This document shows positions 1 to 7,281 of a DNA stretch of 23,386 bases, piece after piece. Numbering within the stretch: position 1 is the first letter of the stretch; the number at the start of each line of letters is the position of its first letter. A program made the position numbers and the translations under genes. The DNA is taken from the IMG/VR virus record IMGVR_UViG_3300033388_001731, positions 1 to 23,386 of that record. The stretch is one strand, 5' to 3'. The notes beneath the pieces are model-generated. The model saw only the letters and a list, made by a program, of their open reading frames with translations, made no database searches and was not told where the DNA came from. The DNA comes from a virus.

Positions 1-92
1 ACCTCCATAGCTAAATATAAAAAACCGTTTTGTTTAATTATATCTAAACCTTTAGATATTATATTAATTTGGTAATCTCTAAACTTCATCAT
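1..92 (-). CDS. Helicase N-terminus (partial, cut by window edge)
   Basis: The reading frame opens on the minus strand with two consecutive ATG codons (92 or 89) and runs off the left edge, giving about 30 residues. Residues 4-8 read FRDYQ and the last visible residues are YLAMEV. The pattern 'RDYQ ... G..YLAMEVR.GKT' is the usual Q-motif to Walker A lead-in of SNF2/DEAD-type SF2 helicases. The Walker A itself would lie just outside the window. The start overlaps the end of the primase-helicase gene by 14 bp, so the two are probably translationally coupled in one leftward replication operon. The family call rests on the motif lead-in only. Confidence 0.6.
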   Translation of the reverse strand, partial: MMKFRDYQINIISKGLDIIKQNGFLYLAME

Positions 93-2466
93 GTTGAGGG
101 AATAATATCCATCTTCCGCCTAAATCCCTTCCTTGTTGAGCGTGTTGATTATATTTAAATAGACTATAGGTGTTAAGCCAGTTTTGAAAAACAACTCTTG
201 AAACAGTAAATTTAGACTTAGGAGCAAAATCTGGATTTTCTTCTACAAAATCATTATATAAATCAGTTTTATATATACGATTATTAGGTCTAAGCTTAGT
301 GTTTTCAATAGAGTTTTTTAGTAGACCGCACCATTCAACAAATTCATGACAAGTTTCAGCAGAAAATTTTCTAATTTTTAAATTAACGAAATCACTCTTT
401 AATAAACCTGTTTCTAAATAACCTTGCAGACAATTAATCATATAATTATCAAACTGGCACCATTCTTCATCGTCCCAATCACCAAACATTAATCTACCAA
501 ACTCAACCAGTGGTGTAAAATCTTTAGTATAATGCTGTGACAGTTCTAACTCCCACTTTCTTCTTTCAAAACTTGTACCTTTACCTTTAATCGCATAGTT
601 TGTAGTAATAGCAACCTTCGGGGATTTTGAAAATGGTATTTTAATTGCATCTTGATTTTTCTTTTCCAAAGTTAAACCTTCTGTAACCACACTAAATAAT
701 CTTTCAAAATCAAAAGCTTTTTTTACATCATCAAAACATAATATCTGTGTATCAGCAGATACTAATTGATAAGCAAACGACCTTTCAAATGTAAAAGATT
801 TACCGTCAATAACTACTAACTTTTTCATTTTAGCCAACCCATTCATAAATAAACCCTTACCAGTACCACCTTCTGGATTGTCTGATATAACCTCATCATT
901 TAGTATTGTAGCTGGACAATAAGATAAGTTTTTATATCCATGCATCAGAAAACCTATAGTGCTTTCCATAGATCTAATTCTACTATCATCATCACCACAA
1001 ATATTATTTATAAAAGTTTTGTAATCACAATTTTGAACATGACATAAAGTAAACTCCCTATCTATAACGTGGTCTTTCCAGACGTAACCACCTAAATCTA
1101 AATAGTCAATTAAGTTAATTTCATTTTGTGTAATCTTTACTGCACAATTTAAAAAGTAAAGATATGCGGTATCTTTTGTATCCTCTATAAAGAACACGTC
1201 AATAGAAGATAGTAACGTCAAAAAATCTTCTCTAAAGTACCTGGTGTTTTCAGCAAAATAATTATAAACACTTATATCATCTAAGTCAAGCAAATGATTT
1301 AAAACAAAATCTTTTATTTCTTTTTCAGACGTATGATCTATAAGATTGTTTATTACCCTTACAAAGACAAAATTCTTACTACCTGTTGGATTAAATTTAT
1401 AAAACCCGCTATCTTCTAAAAAATTTTTATAATAGATAGGTATAATTTTAACATTACCTTTTTTGCTCTTAGTCCAGAATTTGTTTTCTGTTTGCTCTTC
1501 TTGTAACCTAACAATAACTTGTTCTAAGTTTTCATCTGATATTTTATCATTTTTTATATGACATTTAATATCGTGTTTGTCTACTCCCTTTCTTAATTGT
1601 TGTTTTATTACATTAACCTTGTCTTCGTCTTCATAATATTTTGTGCCAAAATTATGGGTGTTTGCATAAGCTGAACTTATTGTTCTTAAAATTTCTGCTC
1701 TACTAAAATCTTTAGATTCAAAATTACTCATAACCATTATGGCTAAATTTTTATCTATACCAAAGTCGTTAAAGGCAGCAGCTAAAACATACACATTATT
1801 GTTTCTTTCCCCGCTTACTAACCCATATTTTTTATCCCACCACTTTACAAGAATATCAACTATTTTATTCTCATCTGTTAATGGTATAGTAGGTTTGTCC
1901 TGGAGCTTAATTTTTTCAACATATTCTTTTTCCTCTACTTTATCCCAGACCTTAGAGTTTTTAGATATATATATTAATGGATCATAAGATTCATAACATA
2001 CTCTTGATACATTTTTTGATGTTGTATCAAAATAAGGAGAGTTTATATGTTTTTGTAATGAATTAAAATAATTCTTGTGATTATCTACATTAGGTGGTAT
2101 TTTAACCAAAGCTTTTAACCCCTTTCCGCTTGGCGAAATAAATACAGAATAGATAAATTTATTTTTAGATAGTCTTTCTTTTTCTTGCAACATTTCTTTG
2201 TTAAGCTTGTACCCGTCAAAATCTAAACAGATTAAACCGCTATGCTCAATTAAAGAACTATCATTTCTTTTATTAAACTTACCACTAAAACATATTGCTG
2301 GTAGTCTTTTTTTTAAATTATTTCTTTCTTCTTTATCCTTAGTCTTTCTTATTTCTTTTACTAACTCTTTTGATGACCCGTCTTCAATACGCTTTAGCAC
2401 TACACTAACATCTCTGTAAAAAGGTTGAGACGTATCTTTTATATCTTTAAATATTGTTACTTGCAT
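79..2466 (-). CDS. Primase-helicase replicase (VirE/BT4734-type primase N-terminus plus SF3-like helicase)
   Basis: This 795-residue protein probably primes and unwinds phage DNA. The N-terminal ~175 residues match the BT4734/VirE_N primase-like domain: LDFDG at 81-85 supplies likely metal-binding acids, SPSGKGLKALVKI spans 111-123, and SRVCYESYDP spans 154-163. The C-terminal part carries an SF3-like ATPase: Walker A PEGGTGKG at 531-538, Walker B ILCFDD at 575-580, a sensor-like ITTN at 620-623 and arginine-finger candidates at R635/R636. The middle (about 200-500) is unassigned. This VirE_N-helicase architecture is common in Bacteroidetes mobile elements and phages. It is the second-to-last visible gene of the leftward operon and follows a terminator-like hairpin at 2483-2505. 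Confidence 0.85.
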   Translation of the reverse strand: MQVTIFKDIKDTSQPFYRDVSVVLKRIEDGSSKELVKEIRKTKDKEERNNLKKRLPAICFSGKFNKRNDSSLIEHSGLICLDFDGYKLNKEMLQEKERLSKNKFIYSVFISPSGKGLKALVKIPPNVDNHKNYFNSLQKHINSPYFDTTSKNVSRVCYESYDPLIYISKNSKVWDKVEEKEYVEKIKLQDKPTIPLTDENKIVDILVKWWDKKYGLVSGERNNNVYVLAAAFNDFGIDKNLAIMVMSNFESKDFSRAEILRTISSAYANTHNFGTKYYEDEDKVNVIKQQLRKGVDKHDIKCHIKNDKISDENLEQVIVRLQEEQTENKFWTKSKKGNVKIIPIYYKNFLEDSGFYKFNPTGSKNFVFVRVINNLIDHTSEKEIKDFVLNHLLDLDDISVYNYFAENTRYFREDFLTLLSSIDVFFIEDTKDTAYLYFLNCAVKITQNEINLIDYLDLGGYVWKDHVIDREFTLCHVQNCDYKTFINNICGDDDSRIRSMESTIGFLMHGYKNLSYCPATILNDEVISDNPEGGTGKGLFMNGLAKMKKLVVIDGKSFTFERSFAYQLVSADTQILCFDDVKKAFDFERLFSVVTEGLTLEKKNQDAIKIPFSKSPKVAITTNYAIKGKGTSFERRKWELELSQHYTKDFTPLVEFGRLMFGDWDDEEWCQFDNYMINCLQGYLETGLLKSDFVNLKIRKFSAETCHEFVEWCGLLKNSIENTKLRPNNRIYKTDLYNDFVEENPDFAPKSKFTVSRVVFQNWLNTYSLFKYNQHAQQGRDLGGRWILFPQHDEV

Positions 2467-2482
2467 TAAATTAAATTGGTTT

Positions 2483-2505
2483 AAAAAAAGGGGGCGTTAA
2501 CCCCC
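2483..2505 (-). terminator. Intrinsic terminator after the SSB-tail gene
   Basis: On the minus strand a GGGGG/CCCCC stem (plus positions 2490-2494 and 2501-2505) with a 6-nt loop is followed by seven T residues (the A run at 2483-2489). It lies 10 bp beyond the stop of the gene ending at 2516 and just before the primase-helicase start at 2466. Transcription of the replicase therefore needs read-through, antitermination or its own promoter. Confidence 0.75.
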
Positions 2506-2515
2506 TCTTATTGTT

Positions 2516-2776
2516 TTAGAAAGGTAAATCTGGATCACCAGCAGAAGCTTTAACTTCTTCTTTCTTTGGCTCTGGTTTCCATGTGTCTACAGCTACATAA
2601 TGAGTCTTTCCATACTCATCAGCTTGTTTTTTCTTTTGTACGTTAAGTTTAATGTATTTTTTACCACTATACTCAAAAACGTGCTCAGAAGGTAAATCAG
2701 ACAGACATAAGCTGCAAGAAACTAAGTTTCCGTCAAACTTTTCTGTACCACTACCTACATAAATTTTGTCTTCCAT
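2516..2776 (-). CDS. Mini-protein with SSB-like acidic C-terminal tail
   Basis: This 86-residue protein ends in DPDLPF, the acidic-hydrophobic tip that bacterial and phage single-strand-binding proteins use to recruit replication and repair partners. It contains the pairs C21..C24 (SCSLC) and a lysine-rich stretch near 48-52 (KKKQ). A linker rich in P, E and K precedes the tip, as in SSB. The body is too short for a full OB fold of SSB (about 110 residues) and no OB signature is obvious. Its place between the nuclease and the replicase fits a single-strand DNA-binding or partner-loading role, but this is inferred from the tail and the neighbours. Confidence 0.55.
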   Translation of the reverse strand: MEDKIYVGSGTEKFDGNLVSCSLCLSDLPSEHVFEYSGKKYIKLNVQKKKQADEYGKTHYVAVDTWKPEPKKEEVKASAGDPDLPF

Positions 2777-2777
2777 T

Positions 2778-2990
2778 TTAATGTATTTTAATTTGATGTT
2801 CCAAAATTTCTAAAACGTCAGCCATAAGCTTTTGCTTATGTTGTTCGCTCTCCATAGTAGTTGGAACTTCTACTATAAATATCTCTCGTTTCCAAGACAG
2901 CTTAGAAAGATAATGTTTTATTACCTTAAAAGTTATCTTTAAAACATAAAAGATTTTTCTGTGCCATATAATATGTCTATAATGTTTCAT
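2778..2990 (-). CDS. Hypothetical small protein, 70 aa
   Basis: I do not recognise it. The start overlaps the end of the nuclease gene by 14 bp and the stop is directly before the SSB-tail gene, as expected for an operon member. The first ~40 residues are unusually rich in H, K, I, Y and F (basic and hydrophobic). The remainder (from about M46) is a predicted helix with mixed charge. If translation starts at M46 instead, only a 25-residue peptide is made. No catalytic motif is visible. Confidence 0.45.
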   Translation of the reverse strand: MKHYRHIIWHRKIFYVLKITFKVIKHYLSKLSWKREIFIVEVPTTMESEQHKQKLMADVLEILEHQIKIH

Positions 2991-3702
2991 AATGTATATG
3001 TTGTTTAATATCCCATTTAGCTTTTTTACTAAAAAATTTATTGTATATATTAACTGCGTATTCTACTTTATTCTCTCCGCTACTTAAAAATTCATCAGAA
3101 GGAACAAATATCCCAACGCGTAAAGATGATTTATCTATCACATAAAAATGTAAAGGTTTATTAAATATTTGTTGATATATATATGCCTGGCTATCATAAT
3201 TATAACGATATGCACTTGACCTAAACTTATTAATATCTGATGTTGTTTTTAGATCTATGATTTTATCTTCACAAATAATATCTGCTTTGCCCTTCCAGTC
3301 TAATCCCATTATTTCTTTTACTCCAGGAACTTCGTATTTATTTGTGTGGTTGTATATCTCCAATGCTAAATCTATATTTTCTTTCAGAGTTAGAATTGCT
3401 TTGTCTATTTCTTCTTTTTCTTTGTGTAGTAAAAGCATTTTACCATGCTCTGCTGCCAGCTCTTTATATGCTTTAGAGTTTCTACTTGAAGCGTCTGAAA
3501 TAATAAAATCAGATAGCTTTTCTGGCTCTAATATTGCTGTGTGAAAATACCTACCTTCCAACATTGCTTTGGTTTCTTCTTTAGCTAATCTAAAATTTAA
3601 TGGATCATTAAGAAGGGTATATATGTCTGAATTAGATAACCACTGCTGACCAAACTGACCATAATAAAGCGTATCGTCTTTAAGTTTTTCTAATATATCC
3701 AT
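2977..3702 (-). CDS. PD-(D/E)XK nuclease, RecB/lambda-exonuclease-like (DUF3799-type)
   Basis: The 241-residue protein is a likely phage recombination exonuclease. The nuclease core is visible: GRYFH at 50-54 (the G-x-x-x-H region of RecB-like nucleases), GKADII at 138-143 supplying the catalytic D141, IIDLKTT at 148-154 supplying D150 and K152, and a conserved Q-x-x-Y at 172-175. Length and motif spacing fit the DUF3799/YqaJ-like group. The gene sits directly downstream (3-bp gap) of the Rad52/ERF-like annealing protein. An exonuclease next to an annealing protein is the classic two-gene phage recombination module (compare lambda exo/bet), so I infer 5'-end resection followed by annealing. 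Confidence 0.8.
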   Translation of the reverse strand: MDILEKLKDDTLYYGQFGQQWLSNSDIYTLLNDPLNFRLAKEETKAMLEGRYFHTAILEPEKLSDFIISDASSRNSKAYKELAAEHGKMLLLHKEKEEIDKAILTLKENIDLALEIYNHTNKYEVPGVKEIMGLDWKGKADIICEDKIIDLKTTSDINKFRSSAYRYNYDSQAYIYQQIFNKPLHFYVIDKSSLRVGIFVPSDEFLSSGENKVEYAVNIYNKFFSKKAKWDIKQHIHYETL

Positions 3703-3704
3703 AA

Positions 3705-4229
3705 CTATATATGTTTAGAAATTTCTTTCTTTACTATAGCTTTTATATTGTATTTACTTTCCAGATTTTTTACTATGCTTGGTAGCCCTAATGATTTATT
3801 AGCAACTACATAGCTTAACACTTTCTTCCAGTTTTCATCACCTATTTCTAATTTAACTTTAGTCTTTACATTATTTTTAGGTTTCTGATTTGAAATAGCG
3901 TTTACAACTTCATCAGCAGAAGCTACTGAATTATCAAGTCCTATACCAAAATTACCTAATGCTCTACCCCACGCAGATGTTTCACAATTCTCAACGTAAG
4001 ATGTTTTGTTGATGTATGATGATCCTTTGTATTCTTCTGCAATTCCAGAAGCTATTAATCTTCCAGTCTCATCTTTTATCTCTGCCTTTATCATTATACT
4101 TTCAGATGTTTTTTCCAGAACATTACTGTCTAATGTATAAGCACTCCATACTTCTCTAAAGTATTTAAGTCTGGTATGTACCTCTACATAATCTTTTCCC
4201 TTAATATTAATTGTTTTTAATTTTTCCAT
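3705..4229 (-). CDS. Rad52/ERF-like single-strand annealing protein candidate
   Basis: The 174-residue protein carries ENCETSAWGRALGNFGIG at 80-97. This motif is strongly conserved in a widespread group of phage recombination proteins usually annotated ERF-like or ssDNA-binding. The N-terminal half (RLKYFREVW near 20-28, then alternating strands to residue 75) fits the same group. The C-terminal third is lysine-rich and probably variable. Its partner is the PD-(D/E)XK nuclease immediately downstream. Its start overlaps the preceding unknown gene by 23 bp. The motif is clear. Assignment to the Rad52 fold is from family knowledge and was not tested here. Confidence 0.6.
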   Translation of the reverse strand: MEKLKTINIKGKDYVEVHTRLKYFREVWSAYTLDSNVLEKTSESIMIKAEIKDETGRLIASGIAEEYKGSSYINKTSYVENCETSAWGRALGNFGIGLDNSVASADEVVNAISNQKPKNNVKTKVKLEIGDENWKKVLSYVVANKSLGLPSIVKNLESKYNIKAIVKKEISKHI

Positions 4230-4623
4230 TTTCGTTATATTTAATTAGTTTTTGTGTGTATAAAGAATATTGGTTCATAACAAATTCCCGTTTAGATTTT
4301 AAATTCTTTATAAATTTATCATTCTTTCTGCTGTTAACTTCTCTTTTCATCATGTTCTCAATTAACTTGAGTTTTCTTTTATTATTATTAATATTTAAAA
4401 TAGTACAACCTTTTACCCAGCCATACTCAAAAAAAATATCATATTCTTCCTGAGATATTTCCTGAAAGTAATCTCCGTTTTTTGAACAGTTTAATATTTC
4501 AGTTTTACTGGGAAATACTTGTATTTTAAATCCCCTATCAATAATACTTTCTCCGTATTGTCTTGTAATACGAATGGGCTCATGCTGTATTGCTTGATTA
4601 TATAGATCAGTCAAGCTATACAT
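4207..4623 (-). CDS. Hypothetical protein, 138 aa
   Basis: Not recognised. The protein has an ordered-looking N-terminal half with several strands and aromatic residues (a YDIFFEYGW stretch near 61-69), then a strongly basic helical C-terminal half rich in K, N and R from about residue 81. The 3' end overlaps the annealing-protein gene by 23 bp and the 5' end is 2 bp from the DnaA-IV-like gene, so it belongs to the replication operon. The basic tail could contact nucleic acid, but that is only a guess. Confidence 0.55.
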   Translation of the reverse strand: MYSLTDLYNQAIQHEPIRITRQYGESIIDRGFKIQVFPSKTEILNCSKNGDYFQEISQEEYDIFFEYGWVKGCTILNINNNKRKLKLIENMMKREVNSRKNDKFIKNLKSKREFVMNQYSLYTQKLIKYNENGKIKNN

Positions 4624-4625
4624 TA

Positions 4626-4940
4626 TTAGCTATTGTTTTTTAGTTCGTGGTTTTTAGAAATTGTATCAACAACAAACTTATAGTCTGGATCACTATCAAT
4701 ATATTCTTTAGCTTTAGTGTACCCATGCATTATAGTATGATATTGTACTGGAAGACCGTTCTCCTCCATAAATCTTTTTATATAAGAAAGTCTTATTGGT
4801 CTTTCTTTTGCCAGAAAGTAAAGCATTTGTCTTGCTTCTACTATTTCTCTTTTTCTACTTTTAGAAAACATTTCCCCTAAAGTAAGGTGAAATTTTTCTG
4901 CTATTGCATCTGCATACGCGTCAAATATATCTTTTTTCAT
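4626..4940 (-). CDS. Stand-alone DnaA domain IV-like DNA-binding protein
   Basis: The 104-residue protein aligns by eye with the C-terminal DNA-binding domain of DnaA and with nothing else of DnaA. FSKSRKREIVEARQMLYFLA (25-44) matches the basic-loop and helix region (LLSKRRSR..ARPRQMAMAL in E. coli). YHTIMHGYTKAKEY (67-80) matches the DHTTVLHACRKIEQ signature helix, with H68 and T69 conserved. The AAA+ ATPase domain is absent, so it should bind DnaA-box-like sites without ATP-driven oligomerisation. It may mark the phage origin, recruit the replicase or block host DnaA. It lies in the replication operon, 2 bp from each neighbour. Confidence 0.75.
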   Translation of the reverse strand: MKKDIFDAYADAIAEKFHLTLGEMFSKSRKREIVEARQMLYFLAKERPIRLSYIKRFMEENGLPVQYHTIMHGYTKAKEYIDSDPDYKFVVDTISKNHELKNNS

Positions 4941-4942
4941 AT

Positions 4943-5260
4943 TTATTTTTTTATTTTATTTTGTAAATCATTTATTCTTCCTAAAGTTTTTATAGCTTTT
5001 TCATAACTCATACCATTTTTCATTAAGTTATCTATTTGCAATTGTGTAATCTCCATTTGCAAATGATGAATTGCTTTTTCAATATCTTGTATATGTTTTG
5101 CTATATCACTCATTCCTTCTTCTTTTTTCTTTCCACAACGCATTAAATAAGTCAGTGCGTTACCTACATTATAAGAAGCAGAAAAGCCGTATACAACTTC
5201 TGAAGCGTGGTAATTATTTTTTCCTATATAATAATCTGGAGTTTTTCTTATTTCTTTCAT
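4943..5260 (-). CDS. DUF3310-like nucleotide-kinase-associated protein
   Basis: The 105-residue protein contains the DUF3310 pattern: an N-terminal DYY....YHASEVVYGF segment (9-26), then SYNVGNALTYLMRCGKK (29-45), then a charged helix (DIAKHIQDIEKAIHHLQ). This domain is common in phages and is often fused to or near nucleotide or DNA-metabolism genes, but its activity is not firmly established. The C-terminal 40 residues are an amphipathic helix. The start overlaps the upstream gene by 47 bp, a long overlap, so the upstream gene's exact end or this start may differ slightly in reality. Confidence 0.65.
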   Translation of the reverse strand: MKEIRKTPDYYIGKNNYHASEVVYGFSASYNVGNALTYLMRCGKKKEEGMSDIAKHIQDIEKAIHHLQMEITQLQIDNLMKNGMSYEKAIKTLGRINDLQNKIKK

Positions 5261-5513
5261 ATCTATTTATAAATTCTTCTGTTAGTGTTTTATTTAATTT
5301 ATACTTACTCATATCATTTTTTATGATAACTCTTTCTGGTATAGGTAAAGGATACCTACAAGCTTCTACAAATCTACCTTTAATTTCTATTAAAGTAGTT
5401 TCTTTAAAGTAATTATTTAGATCTATAGATTCTAATCTATTTATCTTATTATAGTTTCTAAGATGTTGTTCTTCTTTTAGTTTGTTCACTAAGTATTGTG
5501 ACAGTCTTTTCAT
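5214..5513 (-). CDS. Hypothetical basic protein, 99 aa
   Basis: Not recognised. It is a lysine/arginine/asparagine-rich small protein with an IPERVIIKNDMSKY segment in the middle and a strongly basic C-terminal helix ending RLLYRKK. It is the first gene after the structured intergenic region 5531-5664 and overlaps the DUF3310-like gene by 47 bp. The open frame is intact over its whole length and fills the space between the two features, which supports it being real. Confidence 0.5.
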   Translation of the reverse strand: MKRLSQYLVNKLKEEQHLRNYNKINRLESIDLNNYFKETTLIEIKGRFVEACRYPLPIPERVIIKNDMSKYKLNKTLTEEFINRYERNKKNSRLLYRKK

Positions 5514-5530
5514 TTTATTTAATTAAATTT

Positions 5531-5664
5531 TTAGAGGGAAGATAACAGTATTAACTTGTTTTGGCAAAATCGCCTTTATATCTTCCCCCCTAAATACAAC
5601 AAGTAAAAACATTTAATATATGGGCAGTACCCTTTATTATTATTGGGATTATTCCCTACTTGTT
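5531..5664 (-). other. Structured intergenic region (candidate RNA element)
   Basis: Between the 43-aa ORF and the 99-aa gene the sequence is dense in inverted repeats. An 8-bp pair, AACAAGTA (5598-5605) and TACTTGTT (5657-5664), encloses GGGA/TCCC (5645-5656) and GGG/CCC (5622-5632) mini-hairpins, giving a possible three-way junction. Next to it, GGGAAGATA (5536-5544) pairs with TATCTTCCC (5579-5587), extended by flanking near-matches, with a nested GGC/GCC hairpin inside. Read on the minus strand this would form the 5' leader of the replication operon. It has no U-tract terminator. Confidence 0.4.
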
Positions 5665-5794
5665 ATTTTTTATAGTTGTTAATTATGATTTGTTTTAGTA
5701 TATCTTGATTTAACTTTTGCAGCCATTGAATAAATCTTATATTAGGTTTATCCTTTAATTTTTCTTTTAAAATTAATTCGTGTATTTCTTTCAT
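5663..5794 (-). CDS. Small hypothetical protein, 43 aa
   Basis: This short frame starts in an ATGA overlap with the stop codon of the 64-aa zinc-ribbon-like gene, a layout typical of translational coupling. The peptide is mostly helical and lysine-rich, with an FIQWLQKLNQ core. Its stop codon lies at the edge of the structured region 5531-5664. No family is recognised. The coupling geometry is the main support. Confidence 0.4.
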   Translation of the reverse strand: MKEIHELILKEKLKDKPNIRFIQWLQKLNQDILKQIIINNYKK

Positions 5795-5985
5795 AAACCT
5801 AAATCTCTTCGTTCGTCTTCTCTTGCCTCTGCTAAATCATAAAGCTTTAATTCTCTATAGTCGTAATCATTCTGAACTTCACAATAGTCTCCACAAGCAA
5901 TACAAACATCTTTTAAATCTCCATGCTCGTTTTCTATCTCTTCAAACTCATCACCACAACATCTGCTTACAAGATATACCTCCAT
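5791..5985 (-). CDS. Small zinc-ribbon-like protein, 64 aa
   Basis: The protein has two cysteine clusters: C9-C10 in SRCCGDE and C28-x2-C31-x3-C35 in CIACGDYC. The spacing (about 17 residues between pairs) is that of a compact zinc ribbon. The C-terminal third is a highly charged helix (EAREDERRD). Small phage zinc-ribbon proteins of this type are common and largely uncharacterised; nucleic-acid or protein contacts are possible. The start shares one base with the stop of the preceding 58-aa ORF (TAATG) and the end overlaps the 43-aa ORF (ATGA). Confidence 0.55.
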   Translation of the reverse strand: MEVYLVSRCCGDEFEEIENEHGDLKDVCIACGDYCEVQNDYDYRELKLYDLAEAREDERRDLGL

Positions 5986-6161
5986 TACCAGTTAAAATTT
6001 ATAGGGGTTTCTTTTACTTGAGCTCTTTGTTTTTTAATTTTCTTTTCTAAATTTTTAGATCTCAAGTTATTATATTCTTTTACAATATATTCTGTCCAGT
6101 CATTATAATCTAATGCTCTGAACTTATATCTGTTGAAATATTTTTTATACTCTTTATCCAT
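5985..6161 (-). CDS. Small basic hypothetical protein, 58 aa
   Basis: The frame opens at 6161 shortly after the 57-aa ORF and its stop overlaps the next start as TAATG, so it fits the chained operon. The peptide is rich in K, Y, R and N, with a DWTEYIVKEYNNLRSK helix in the middle and a KKIKKQRAQ basic patch. No family is recognised. It is supported by an intact frame, by the tight packing and by the absence of any competing frame on either strand that looks better. Confidence 0.45.
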   Translation of the reverse strand: MDKEYKKYFNRYKFRALDYNDWTEYIVKEYNNLRSKNLEKKIKKQRAQVKETPINFNW

Positions 6162-6164
6162 TTT

Positions 6165-6338
6165 TTACTTTACTTTAGTTAATACAGATTTAGTTTTTTT
6201 ATTTGCAAGAAAATTGTAACGGTTTAATATTAATTGTTCTTCTAAATTATTAATATTACTCCAGAAATCTTTTTTTCCAAATAATCTTTTTTTTAAAACT
6301 TGGTATTCCCGTTCCTCGTTTTTTGTTAGTTTACTCAT
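6165..6338 (-). CDS. Small basic hypothetical protein, 57 aa
   Basis: The open frame starts at an ATG preceded by an AT-rich leader with no Shine-Dalgarno. The product looks helical (KNEEREYQVLKKRLFGKKDF, then NINNLEEQLILNRYNF) and ends lysine-rich. It is the first of four chained tiny ORFs (57, 58, 64 and 43 aa). Function unknown. The EREYQVLKKRLFG stretch resembles short phage helical proteins in general but no specific family. Confidence 0.4.
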   Translation of the reverse strand: MSKLTKNEEREYQVLKKRLFGKKDFWSNINNLEEQLILNRYNFLANKKTKSVLTKVK

Positions 6339-6391
6339 AATTAGTTAATTTAAGTGACAATAATAGTAAATAAAACTTAAATAAAAAAATA

Positions 6392-7009
6392 TTATAATAA
6401 AATAATATCTTCAAAATTAATTTTACAAATCACTAAAGAACTTTCATTGTTTGTTGTACCTCCAATAATATTAACGTCTTTAATCTCTCCAGTATCAAAA
6501 TCAAAATCATTATAATCTAACAATTCATCAGAAAAGAAAGCACTTTCATAACTACTTAGCCAGTCAAACTCGTTACAATACTGTATATCCGTTCCTTCTA
6601 TTTCATTGTATAAAATACGCAAGTTATCTATTTCATCTAATACTTTATAATAAACTGTTCTGGATACTAAATTTGGTTTTAAAATATCTGTTTCCAGTAT
6701 GACTGCATAATTGTCTATTTCATTTTTAATTTCAAAGAACTTATAAAAAAAAGTTGTTGTCCCATCATAAACTTCTATATTATTTTCTCTTTTTGTATAT
6801 GCATAAGAGTATGGAAGAGTATCTAACCTTGTTCCAATATGCTCATAATATGACCTAAAGTTGTCAGATGATATCTCCCAGTAATTCTTGTCTTTTATAT
6901 ACTTATTATACATATAAGACATTACTGTTTCTTTATTTTTTGATTTAACTAATTGAAGGACAGAATGGTTTCCCATTGTATCGTAAGCTGTTACTAAGAA
7001 TTTTTTCAT
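6392..7009 (-). CDS. Hypothetical acidic protein, 205 aa
   Basis: Not recognised. The protein is rich in D, E, Y, F and N, with a strongly acidic stretch near 166-182 (DELLDYNDFDFDTGEIKD) and a hydrophobic C-terminus ending EDIILL. Secondary structure looks like mixed strands and helices. There is no signal peptide or membrane segment. It belongs to the leftward early-region series of acidic unknown proteins (6.4-8.9 kb). Acidic early phage proteins are sometimes DNA mimics or counter-defence factors, but nothing here proves that. Confidence 0.6.
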   Translation of the reverse strand: MKKFLVTAYDTMGNHSVLQLVKSKNKETVMSYMYNKYIKDKNYWEISSDNFRSYYEHIGTRLDTLPYSYAYTKRENNIEVYDGTTTFFYKFFEIKNEIDNYAVILETDILKPNLVSRTVYYKVLDEIDNLRILYNEIEGTDIQYCNEFDWLSSYESAFFSDELLDYNDFDFDTGEIKDVNIIGGTTNNESSLVICKINFEDIILL

Positions 7010-7029
7010 TTTATTACAAATTTAAGAAT

Positions 7030-7263
7030 TTAATCTATTAGCTCAATAAATTCTATTTCATCAATATAATCCTCTTCTCCTTGATAGTTTTCTATTAGAT
7101 AAGTAGGTATTTCACATTGATTATCTAATAAATCTTGAATAGTTATATCTATTTTACCATCTTCTTCTAAATATTCTATCCATGTTTTAGCCCAGTAATA
7201 CAAATCATCTTTGTCGCTAAATATATATTGTATAAATTTTGATTTTTTTATATTGTATCTCAT
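7030..7263 (-). CDS. Hypothetical acidic protein, 77 aa
   Basis: Not recognised. After a basic N-terminal 11 residues the protein is strongly acidic, with a W-rich helix (YYWAKTWIEYLEEDGK) and a C-terminal tail of D, E and I residues (EEDYIDEIEFIELID). The strong acidity and small size are like those of DNA-mimic inhibitors, but size and charge alone are weak evidence. It sits in tight leftward series with its neighbours, with gaps of about 20 bp on each side. Confidence 0.5.
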   Translation of the reverse strand: MRYNIKKSKFIQYIFSDKDDLYYWAKTWIEYLEEDGKIDITIQDLLDNQCEIPTYLIENYQGEEDYIDEIEFIELID

Positions 7264-7281
7264 ATTCTTGAATTTTTATGT

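Noticed and set aside
2081-2089. DnaA box (TTATCTACA) inside the replicase gene
   Set aside because: A single one-mismatch copy in coding AT-rich DNA is expected by chance and has no companion boxes.
4211-4453. Hydrophobic plus-strand frames opposite the left-arm genes (for example 4211-4453 and 5071-5412)
   Set aside because: They are complements of lysine/asparagine-rich minus-strand genes, which makes false F/L-rich 'membrane proteins'.
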